From: Bacillus oleivorans
GTDB taxonomy: Bacteria > Bacillota > Bacilli > Bacillales > JC228
DNA: 64,000 nt
NCBI RefSeq assembly: GCF_900207585.1
Contig: NZ_OAOP01000004.1
Coordinates: 124,001-188,000 of the forward strand
Direction: 5' to 3'
Position numbers and translations under genes: made by a program. Under the pieces are notes generated by a model that saw only the letters and a list, made by a program, of their open reading frames with translations, ran no database searches and was not told the origin of the DNA. How positions within the stretch are numbered: the first letter of the stretch is position 1; each line of letters begins with the position of its first letter. Of this stretch, positions 54,622-62,370 are shown piece after piece.

Positions 54622-56475
54622 ATGAATCAATCACTCAATAAATTACAGTTACAATATTTAATTCATGTTTCGAACCTATTAAATTCAACCTTGGACATTG
54701 ATACAGTCGTCGACTTAATCATTTCTGAAATTATTCCAATAATTGACGGGGCTGATGGCGGAATTCTCTTTTTGTTTGATGAAAAGAATCAGCAGTTAAT
54801 TCCAAAGAGTTCCTATGGATTTAATGAAAACATATTAAAGCTGGTGAGAATAAAACCTGGTGAATCTATGACAGGACTTGCTTTTAAAAAGAGGAGGACT
54901 TTGATTTTCTCAAATCGCGAGGAAATATTTGGAGCCCAGAAATCCTTTTCTCCTTACAATTTAGAAATGCATAATTCAGCTATACGCTCTATTGTTTACT
55001 CTGCAATCTGTGCACCCATTTTTATTAAACAAAAGTGTATTGGCATCATTACGCTTGATTGTTTTTCAAGAAACAAGTATTTTACAAAGGAAGATAAGGA
55101 ACTTCTAGAAGCCATTACCCATCAGGTAGGAATAGCTTTAGAAAGGACTGCATTATATAAGGAAAAAGAAAAATCTATTAAACTTCTTGAAAGCCTCAAT
55201 CATGAAATTACCCGGCAAAATCACCTTCTTTCACACTCTATAAAAATGCATCAAAGATTATCTGATATTGTATTGAACGGGGAAGGACTGAATGAAATTC
55301 TAATGTATATTCAGTCAACCATTAGAATACCTACCCTTTTACTGGATAATTTTGGAGAAGTATTAATCTGCTACAAAATAGAAGAACTCAATGTAGAAAT
55401 TGATTCCTTTAAAGAGTATATTGTCCCTCATTTAAGTGACTATCCAGTTCAAAAGCAAACTCTCATTTCAATAGGGAGAGATCAAAACTATTTTCTTTCT
55501 CTATTTCCAATTGGCAGTAAGACCAACCTTCTTGGATATTTAGTTACAGTTTCCAACAGCAAACTAAATGATATTGATTATACAGCGCTGAGCCACGCTT
55601 GCACGATCATTTCCTTGGAATTATTAAAGGAACAACATCTTTATGAGATAGAGCAAAGTTTAAAAGGAGAATTTATTGAAGAGCTTTTTCAAGCTGAAAA
55701 GTTTAGTGACAGCTTACGAAAAAGAGCATTACAATTAGAGCTTGAGCCTGACCGATTATATCAAGTTATTTACATTGACTATGAACCATTTATCCTAAAT
55801 TATCAGAGGTCTAGAAGCATTAACTATACCATTCACAAAAAATTACTTCATTTAGTAAATAATCTCTTTTTGAATGGTTTTGCATCCGGTCTTGCAGTTA
55901 ATAAGCACAATCATATTGTAATCATTCTGTCCTTTAAAGTTGAATCAAGGTTTGAAAAAATTAAATCATTTTTGAAGGAAAAAAGTAACCAATTTTTAAT
56001 TCAAGCTGAAAAAAATTTCAAAGGCTTGACTCTAGCAATAGGGATTGGAGGAATACAGAAAGGATTAGATCTTGTTTATAAATCTTCACAGCAGGCCGTT
56101 AGATGTTTATCCTATATAAAAAACAAAAAAGTAAATGATACGATCCTTTTTTTTGATGAATTAGGAGCTAAAAGGCTTTATTTAAATAACACCGATGAAG
56201 AGCTAATGGACTTTTTAACAGATGTTCTGGGCCCATTATTTCAATATGAAAACCAACAAAAAGAAGAGTTTATTGAAACGTTATTCATTTATTTAGATAA
56301 TAACCAAAAGTTAAAAGTAACAGCTGAGAAGTTACATGTTCATTTAAATACTCTTTCCTATCGAATAAAGCGGATAGAATCAATTTTAGGTATTAGTTTT
56401 CAAGACCCTAATGATCTCCTAAATTTATATTTAGCTGTTAATATGTACAAACTGCTAAAAAAAGTCTCATCTTAA
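54622..56475 (+). CDS. GAF-domain PucR/CdaR-type transcriptional regulator
   Basis: The 617-residue protein has an N-terminal GAF domain (about 10-180: DGADGGILFLFDEKNQQLIP, SICAPI-like core, DKELLEAITHQVGIALERTA), a middle region with GGDEF-like/PucR fold (about 340-500), and a C-terminal PucR HTH (NNQKLKVTAEKLHVHLNTLS, YRIKRIESILGISF). PucR-type activators respond to nitrogen-rich substrates such as allantoin or amides. It diverges from the ABC transporter operon and is its probable regulator. GGGGGTAATT precedes the ATG at 54622. Confidence 0.85.
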   Translation: MNQSLNKLQLQYLIHVSNLLNSTLDIDTVVDLIISEIIPIIDGADGGILFLFDEKNQQLIPKSSYGFNENILKLVRIKPGESMTGLAFKKRRTLIFSNREEIFGAQKSFSPYNLEMHNSAIRSIVYSAICAPIFIKQKCIGIITLDCFSRNKYFTKEDKELLEAITHQVGIALERTALYKEKEKSIKLLESLNHEITRQNHLLSHSIKMHQRLSDIVLNGEGLNEILMYIQSTIRIPTLLLDNFGEVLICYKIEELNVEIDSFKEYIVPHLSDYPVQKQTLISIGRDQNYFLSLFPIGSKTNLLGYLVTVSNSKLNDIDYTALSHACTIISLELLKEQHLYEIEQSLKGEFIEELFQAEKFSDSLRKRALQLELEPDRLYQVIYIDYEPFILNYQRSRSINYTIHKKLLHLVNNLFLNGFASGLAVNKHNHIVIILSFKVESRFEKIKSFLKEKSNQFLIQAEKNFKGLTLAIGIGGIQKGLDLVYKSSQQAVRCLSYIKNKKVNDTILFFDELGAKRLYLNNTDEELMDFLTDVLGPLFQYENQQKEEFIETLFIYLDNNQKLKVTAEKLHVHLNTLSYRIKRIESILGISFQDPNDLLNLYLAVNMYKLLKKVSS

Positions 56476-56633
56476 AGAAAACCCTAAGCAGGTTTCAAAT
56501 TTTCTAAAAAAGTGCTGTTTGCTGGAAAAGGAAGGAGAATTTAGACTCCTTCCTTTAACTATCATTTCTCTAAAAAATAAATAGGTACTAATTTCTTATA
56601 TAGCACGTATTAAAAAATGGTTTTATTTTAAGT

Positions 56634-57212
56634 CTAAGCAATTATTTTATTTTGACTTATTGTGTTTCCTTCGAGTAACCGTGCCTGCACGAGACGTTCT
56701 CTTACCTTAATGCCAATCAGGCTGGCTAAATAGGCTTTCACGATACCGCCTAATATAAATGGAGTGACAGCAACACTCATTGCAGCCCCCCATGAAACAT
56801 CAGCGACGAATTTATATTGGATACCGCCTAAAGCTAATGTAATCACCATCCCGACTAGATTTGCAATCATCGCCATTGAAATCGTAAATTTAGTTTTTTC
56901 AAGAATTAATCCTGTAAAATAGGCTGTTACAATAAATCCAATGATGAATCCGCCGGTTGGACCAACTAATACATGAAAACCAGCACTTGCTGAAGAGAAA
57001 ACCGGAACTCCTACAGCGCCAATCGCTGCATATACAATCATGGAAACAGCTCCATAGCGACTTCCTAAAATCGTTGCAGTCAATCCCACAGCTAAGGTTT
57101 GTCCGGTAATTGGAATCAGCGGAAGCGGAATCGTGATCTGAGCAAGAACCCCTGTAATCGCTGCAAATAAAGCGCAGTATAATAGCATTCTAAGTTTATA
57201 ATTTCTTTCCAT
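56634..57212 (-). CDS. bioY: Biotin transporter BioY
   Basis: The 192-residue protein has six membrane helices with the BioY signature VGPTGGFIIGF and ITIPLPLIPITGQTLAVGL. It is the substrate-binding component of biotin import, alone or with an ECF energising module encoded elsewhere. GACGAGGAGGAC precedes the ATG, and a BirA operator lies in the promoter, confirming the biotin role. Confidence 0.95.
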   Translation of the reverse strand: MERNYKLRMLLYCALFAAITGVLAQITIPLPLIPITGQTLAVGLTATILGSRYGAVSMIVYAAIGAVGVPVFSSASAGFHVLVGPTGGFIIGFIVTAYFTGLILEKTKFTISMAMIANLVGMVITLALGGIQYKFVADVSWGAAMSVAVTPFILGGIVKAYLASLIGIKVRERLVQARLLEGNTISQNKIIA

Positions 57213-57231
57213 GTTAAGTCCTCCTCGTCTA

Positions 57232-57263
57232 TTGTTAACCTATGTATAAAAATAGGTTAACAT
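57232..57263. promoter_or_regulatory. BirA operator (biotin repressor box) of bioY
   Basis: TTGTTAACC (57232-57240) and GGTTAACAT (57255-57263) are near-perfect inverted arms separated by 14 bp, the known Bacillus BirA-box architecture. Biotin-loaded BirA bound here would repress bioY. Confidence 0.9.
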
Positions 57264-57306
57264 TATTTTAAGGAGAATGGTAGGGGTAAATTTTATTGTT
57301 TATAAA

Positions 57307-57600
57307 TTGTGCGTTGCGAAACGTAATAGGGCGTTAGATTCAGTTTATGGGCAGATTTTACACTATTTGGGCTCAAAGATTAATAATTGGGCTGTTTTGG
57401 CAAATAATTGGGCTACCTGGTACAAGAATTGGGCTGTTTTCGCAAATAATTGGGCTCCTGATCAAAGAATTGGGCGCTCTATACTGATTAACTGGCGCAA
57501 TGCCCAATTTATGGGCAGCAATTATAATAATTGGGCTTGACAAACATTAATTGGGCTTTCTTCAAAAGAATTGGGCTTGACAAAAGATTAATTGGGCGTC
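57307..57600. repeat. Phased short-repeat array C (about 15 units, 20-21 bp period)
   Basis: Cores AATTGGGC(T/G) occur at 57327, 57347, 57367, 57387, 57408, 57429, 57450, 57470, 57511, 57531, 57551, 57571 and 57592, with a degenerate core at about 57490 and another at 57307. The core is the same as array B and has the same orientation relative to the flanking genes. It fills the gap between the DEAD-box gene's 3' end and the bioY control region. Confidence 0.88.
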
Positions 57601-57646
57601 TTAAACAATAATGTATCAACCCACCACAAATTACTGTATCCCCAGC

Positions 57647-58867
57647 CTATTTTCGCTTCCGTTTCTTCCTGTTTCTATCCCGTTTTTTATTATCAGGAGA
57701 TCTGTTAACCCTTCCTCGATCTGTTCGCGCATGAGCCGGTTCCTCTTCCCGTTTCGGTCGCAAATTTCTCTTTTCAAGAGATTGTCCGATGCCTTTTTCA
57801 ATGTTTCTAAGCATCCCTGTGTCTTTTGGCGCGACAAAGGTAATAGCCTTGCCTCTTTCCCCTGCTCTGCCGGTTCGGCCGATTCTGTGGATATAGCTTT
57901 CTACATCTTCTGGAATATCGTAATTGAAAACATGGGTAACTCCATTTACATCTAATCCTCTTGCCGCTACATCAGTTGCTACTAAAAATTGAATATCAGC
58001 ACCCCGGAATCTTTTCATAACCCGTTCTCTTTTAGCTTGAGACAGATCGCCGTGTAATTCATCTGCATTGAAACCATTTTGCTGAAGCGCCTCGTTGAGC
58101 TTACTGACCCGGCGCTTCGTCCGACAAAATATAATCGCCAAAAACGGAGACTCTTCTTTTAAAATTTCCAACAGATGCGTCTGCTTTAGCCGATCTGTTG
58201 TAAAAATAACACTCTGGTCAATTTCCTTTACCGTTACTTCTGGGTTTTTCACCCTAATATCAACCGGATTTGTTAAATATTTTTTAGCAAGACTTCGAAC
58301 CTGATCAGGGACCGTTGCCGAAAACAGTAACGTTTGCCGTGTTGGCGGAGTCGCTTGGATGATCTGTTCCACCTCAGGAAGAAAGCCAATATGAAGCATT
58401 TGATCAGCTTCATCTAAAACGAGTGTAGTGAGATTGGAAAGCTGGACCGTTTCTCTGCGCAGATGGTCGAGCAGTCTACCTGGAGTTGCAACCATTACGT
58501 GAATATTTCCCTTTAACTTTCGTAATTGCTGCTCCACATCTTGGCCCCCATATATTGCAAGGACCCGAATACCTTCTTCCTCGCTGATGACATTTTTAAT
58601 ATCACTTGTTATTTGAAGCGCCAGCTCCCTTGTTGGTGTCAGAATGAGAGCTTGCGGTTCCTTTATTGCAAAATCAATTCTCTCTAAAATCGGCAGGACA
58701 AAAGCCAGGGTTTTACCTGTCCCTGTCTGGGCCCGCCCAATAACATCCTTTCCTTCGAGAATAGGAGGAATTGCTTTCTCCTGAATCGGAGTAGGGGATG
58801 TAATGCCTTTATTATTGAGTCGTTCAATCCTAGCAGCACTTATATGCAGGCTATGAAAATCGTCCAT
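57647..58867 (-). CDS. DEAD-box ATP-dependent RNA helicase
   Basis: The 406-residue helicase has all core motifs: Q motif ([10 protein letters not shown]), [27 protein letters not shown] ([10 protein letters not shown]), SAT (LFSATVP), [10 protein letters not shown] and [11 protein letters not shown] short basic tail (about 370-406, [13 protein letters not shown]) would bind RNA. It resembles the CshA/CshB class used for cold adaptation and ribosome assembly, but the exact orthologue cannot be fixed. The gene ends at the edge of array C. Confidence 0.92.
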   Translation of the reverse strand: MDDFHSLHISAARIERLNNKGITSPTPIQEKAIPPILEGKDVIGRAQTGTGKTLAFVLPILERIDFAIKEPQALILTPTRELALQITSDIKNVISEEEGIRVLAIYGGQDVEQQLRKLKGNIHVMVATPGRLLDHLRRETVQLSNLTTLVLDEADQMLHIGFLPEVEQIIQATPPTRQTLLFSATVPDQVRSLAKKYLTNPVDIRVKNPEVTVKEIDQSVIFTTDRLKQTHLLEILKEESPFLAIIFCRTKRRVSKLNEALQQNGFNADELHGDLSQAKRERVMKRFRGADIQFLVATDVAARGLDVNGVTHVFNYDIPEDVESYIHRIGRTGRAGERGKAITFVAPKDTGMLRNIEKGIGQSLEKRNLRPKREEEPAHARTDRGRVNRSPDNKKRDRNRKKRKRK

Positions 58868-58890
58868 CCTGAGACCACCTATACATTATT

Positions 58891-60021
58891 TTACGCATCT
58901 GCAATTTCACCTTTATAAAACATTTTTTTATGAAGTTCAATCCCTAATTCCCTGGCGATTTTTTTTAACTCTCGCTCTTCCCTCGGTGTGACAAAGGATA
59001 CAACTGTCCCTCCATCAGACCCTAGTCTTCCTGTCCGGCCAGACCTGTGAACATACTGATTCAGATCCTTACTTAAATCAAGGTGAAGCACATGAGATAG
59101 TCCTTTTATATCTAGTCCTCTTGCCGCTACATCAGTTGCTAAAAGAAGATTACTTTTTCCTGAGCGGATGTTACGTATGGCATTCTCTCTATCCTGCTTT
59201 TTTGTTTCACTATGTAAAACACTGGGGGTGAGACCCTCATAAGTCAGTTTTGATACCAGCACATTTAATTCGCTAATGTCATTGGCAAACACTAACACCT
59301 TTTCTGGCTCAGTTCTCATCAATTTCCCGATCAATGCAACCTTGTCCCGCTCTTCACAAACGAAGTAGATGTGCTCCACTGCTTTATTCAGACTAGGTGC
59401 TTCTTCTACCTTTATAATCTCTGGCTTATTCATCCACTCTTTAGCTAACTCTTCGGTCTTTTCAGTGAGGGTTGCCGAAAATAAAACAATCTGTCTGTCC
59501 CTTAAAGCCGAATCCACAATCCCGTTTACGGTTTGAAGATGTTCTGGAACCAATAATTGATCCCCTTCATCTATGACAATGGTTTGGACTTCATGCATTT
59601 TTATTTTCTTTTGTTTAATAAGTTCCAGTAAACGACCTGGTGTTCCCGCAATGATATGGGGCCGTTTTTTTAGTTTTTCTATTTGGCGTTTGATGTTCCC
59701 GCCGCCGATAAATGACGCGGCTTTAACTTCACTTCCGCTAGACCAATCCTGAATCTCCTGAAAAATTTGCATCACTAATTCATGCGATGAGGCAAGGATT
59801 ACTGCTTGCACATGAGGAAGGCCCGGGTCAACCCGCTCTAAAATAGGCAGAAGATAGGCTAATGTTTTCCCTGTACCAGTTGGTGATTGGGCAATCACGT
59901 CCCTGTTCTCAAGGATCAAGGGAATGGACTTTTCTTGAATCGCAGTAGGATTGGCAAATCCTTGTTTTCTCCAATTTTCCTGTAAAAATGGTTTTAACTG
60001 CTCTATAATCGATGAATTCAT
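58891..60021 (-). CDS. yfmL: DEAD-box-like RNA helicase, YfmL type
   Basis: The 376-residue protein has Q motif [44 protein letters not shown] and HRSGRTGRLG. Motif II is DEGD (IVIDEGDQLL) in place of DEAD, and motif Ia is ASSHELVMQ in place of PTRELxxQ. Length equals B. subtilis YfmL, a 50S assembly helicase. It has no C-terminal extension. It sits 23 bp upstream of the other helicase gene on the same strand, so the two are likely co-transcribed. Confidence 0.82.
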   Translation of the reverse strand: MNSSIIEQLKPFLQENWRKQGFANPTAIQEKSIPLILENRDVIAQSPTGTGKTLAYLLPILERVDPGLPHVQAVILASSHELVMQIFQEIQDWSSGSEVKAASFIGGGNIKRQIEKLKKRPHIIAGTPGRLLELIKQKKIKMHEVQTIVIDEGDQLLVPEHLQTVNGIVDSALRDRQIVLFSATLTEKTEELAKEWMNKPEIIKVEEAPSLNKAVEHIYFVCEERDKVALIGKLMRTEPEKVLVFANDISELNVLVSKLTYEGLTPSVLHSETKKQDRENAIRNIRSGKSNLLLATDVAARGLDIKGLSHVLHLDLSKDLNQYVHRSGRTGRLGSDGGTVVSFVTPREERELKKIARELGIELHKKMFYKGEIADA

Positions 60022-60048
60022 GCTATACTCCTCTTTATTCAGTCATAC

Positions 60049-60076
60049 AAAAGGATGGGATTCCTCCCACCCTTTT
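60049..60076 (-). terminator. Terminator of the ABC-F gene
   Basis: AAAAGGATGGGA (60049-60060) and TCCCACCCTTTT (60065-60076) form a 12-position stem with one mismatch and a four-base loop; on the reverse strand it ends in TTTTG. Confidence 0.75.
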
Positions 60077-60127
60077 CTAGTCATTTCTTATTATGGCATG
60101 TTTTACTACCTTAATGATATTTTTTTA

Positions 60128-62026
60128 TTATTTTCGAAGGGATTCTTCTATTAAAACAGTTTCCAAAGCTTCATATAATTTCTCCCGCACTTCTTCGAGC
60201 TTTTGTTGTTCTTGGGTCAGTTCTTGTAATACCGGAAGATCTTGTTCAGCTAACATTTGCTTCTCAATAGCTCTCAGTTTCTCCTCGATATCTTCTATTT
60301 CTAATTCTATCTGGGGAGCTTTATCTTTTGCAACGGAACCTTTATTCGTAACACCAGCCGATTTTGTATTTGATACTGCCAGGTTCTCCTCTTTTGGAAG
60401 TATTTCTTTCAGCTTTTTCCTTGCCCATGAATAGTCGCCTGGGAAGGCATACAGTGTGTTGTTTGTTAACCAATACGTTTTCGAAAAAAGCTTATCAATA
60501 AAATAGCGGTCATGGGATACAGCTAAAATGGTCCCGTTAAACTTTTCTAATGCATCCTCCAACACTTCTCTTGAATCAATATCAAGGTGGTTGGTCGGTT
60601 CGTCGAGGATCAAAAAGTTTATATCCTGGTACATCAGCTGAGCGAGCCGCAGCCTCATCTTTTCACCGCCGCTTAAGCCCTTTATTTTTTGAAAAACAGC
60701 AGGTCCGTAAAATAAGAACCTTGCTAAAATATGTCTCGCTTCACCTTCAGTTACACGAACCTCATCCCTAAAAGCTTCAATAATGGTTTGTTCCGGATCT
60801 TTCGCTTGGAAGACCTGTGACAAATAGCCAATTTTCACATTACTCCCGACTTTCATCTCACCATCATCAGGTGTTAATTCTTTTAATAACAGTTTTAAAA
60901 TCGTAGACTTACCCGTACCATTTTCACCGACAATTACAGCACGATCCTGGAATTGAAGATTCATATTGATTCCGCTAAATAGCTTCATCCCATTAAATGA
61001 TATGGCTGCGTCTTTCAAGAAGACCACATCATTACCGCTTCGCTGGTGCTGCTCAAACCGAAGTTCCATTTTTTTCGCTTCGAGGACTGGTCTTTTCAAT
61101 TTTTCCATTCTTTCTAAGGCTTTTTCCATACTGCTGGCTCTTTTATGGAGACCTGCATTTGGCGGATTAGCCTGGTTCGCCCACTCCCGTAATCGTTTAA
61201 TTGTCTCTTTCATTTTTTTAATTTTCTTTTGCTGCTCTTGGTAAGCCTGGAACTCAAGCAAAAGCTTTTCTTCTTTTTCTTTTAGGAAACCTGAATAATT
61301 TTGACGATAAATCTCGAGTTCTCCCTCTTCTAAATCCAAAATTTTCGTAACCACCTGATCGAGAAAATACCGGTCATGGGATATTACGACAACCGTACCG
61401 TTATAATCTCTTAAATATTCCTCTAGCCATTCAACCGCAGCGATATCCAAATGATTGGTCGGTTCATCGAGTAAAAGCAGATCGGGATTCTGGAGAAGAA
61501 TTAAACCTAACCCCACTTTTGTCTTTTCTCCTCCGCTTAACGTGTCAAATTTACTATTAAGGAGATAGTCAATTTTTAATCCATTAACTACTTTTTGGAT
61601 GTTGGTTTCTACCTCATAACCGCCCAAATAAGTAAATTGATCCTGGATCGAACCATATTCTTTGATCAATTGATTGAGGCGGGTTTCATCCCGTTCTGAT
61701 GCCATTCTTGTTTCTAAATCCCGCATCTCATTCTCCATTTTTTTCAGTTTAGAAAAGGCGGAAGCTAAAACTTCGTAAACTGTTACTTGATTTGTGTAGG
61801 ATGGAATTTGTTCAAGATAGCCCACCTTACAGTCTTTTTTAATATGGATCTGCCCAGAGTCAGGTGCTTCAATCCCGGCAAGCAGCTTAAAAATCGTAGT
61901 TTTACCGCTTCCGTTACGGCCTACTAAGCCGACCCGATCATTTTCGTGTATTTCAAATGACAATTGTTCAAATATTTTAGTTCCGCCGAACATTTTACTT
62001 ACTTCATGTGCCGCACAAATTATCAT
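60128..62026 (-). CDS. ABC-F family ATPase, ribosome-protection-like
   Basis: The protein of about 632 residues has two ABC domains (Walker A GRNGSGKTT and GENGTGKST, signatures LSGGEKTK and LSGGEKMR, Walker B LLLLDEPTNHLD and LILDEPTNHLD) and no membrane segment. The interdomain linker (about 240-320) is long and basic (QEQQKKIKKMKETIKRLREW), as in antibiotic-resistance ABC-F proteins, and a C-terminal coiled coil follows. AAGGAG nine bases before the ATG at 62026 sets the start. The 5' leader carries a small ORF and terminators, typical of drug-inducible members (VmlR, Vga/Lsa). The drug class cannot be predicted. Confidence 0.85.
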   Translation of the reverse strand: MIICAAHEVSKMFGGTKIFEQLSFEIHENDRVGLVGRNGSGKTTIFKLLAGIEAPDSGQIHIKKDCKVGYLEQIPSYTNQVTVYEVLASAFSKLKKMENEMRDLETRMASERDETRLNQLIKEYGSIQDQFTYLGGYEVETNIQKVVNGLKIDYLLNSKFDTLSGGEKTKVGLGLILLQNPDLLLLDEPTNHLDIAAVEWLEEYLRDYNGTVVVISHDRYFLDQVVTKILDLEEGELEIYRQNYSGFLKEKEEKLLLEFQAYQEQQKKIKKMKETIKRLREWANQANPPNAGLHKRASSMEKALERMEKLKRPVLEAKKMELRFEQHQRSGNDVVFLKDAAISFNGMKLFSGINMNLQFQDRAVIVGENGTGKSTILKLLLKELTPDDGEMKVGSNVKIGYLSQVFQAKDPEQTIIEAFRDEVRVTEGEARHILARFLFYGPAVFQKIKGLSGGEKMRLRLAQLMYQDINFLILDEPTNHLDIDSREVLEDALEKFNGTILAVSHDRYFIDKLFSKTYWLTNNTLYAFPGDYSWARKKLKEILPKEENLAVSNTKSAGVTNKGSVAKDKAPQIELEIEDIEEKLRAIEKQMLAEQDLPVLQELTQEQQKLEEVREKLYEALETVLIEESLRK

Positions 62027-62102
62027 GATGGTTAACTCCTTTTTTAAATATAAAAAAGCCATAGGCAAGAACACCTCACCCATGGCACCCAGACATATAT
62101 CT

Positions 62103-62133
62103 AAAAACAAAAAGAGAGCTCAAATAAGCTCTC
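62103..62133 (-). terminator. Attenuator-type terminator in the ABC-F leader
   Basis: Reverse-strand GAGAGCT (62133-62127) and AGCTCTC (62120-62114) form the stem, followed by TTTTTGTTTTT. It lies 77 bp upstream of the ABC-F start codon and downstream of the leader ORF, so basal transcripts would end here. Confidence 0.8.
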
Positions 62134-62171
62134 CTTTTATCTTATTTCAATTTAGATGGATAAAGAGATTC

Positions 62172-62306
62172 TTATTGTTTTATTGTTGCTATGCAGTTGC
62201 TAAAAAAGGGCATACGTATCCCGTTAGCAGCTGCATCATGCAAAATCGCACAGCAAATACTTAAAAAGCTAAGAATTTGTGAGCGCCCAACAACAAAACG
62301 ATTCAT
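62172..62306 (-). CDS. 44-residue leader ORF of the ABC-F gene
   Basis: An AAAGGAGGTGG site precedes the ATG at 62306. The product begins MNRFVVGRSQILSFLSICCA and ends NCIATIKQ. The frame contains a strong stem-loop: GCAGCTGCTAA (62234-62224) pairs with TTAGCAACTGC (62203-62193), with an inner GGG/CCC pair and a T run. Ribosome stalling in this ORF could switch between hairpins and release termination. No homologue was recognised; the regulatory reading is inference from arrangement. Confidence 0.65.
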   Translation of the reverse strand: MNRFVVGRSQILSFLSICCAILHDAAANGIRMPFFSNCIATIKQ

Positions 62307-62370
62307 CTCTTGATCCACCTCCTTTGCCGAACTTAAAACATAGTTTAAGTATAAATTTTTCCATTATGAA

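Noticed and set aside
57277-57540. 87-codon forward frame over array C
   Set aside because: The recurrent NNWA pattern is again the repeat read as protein.
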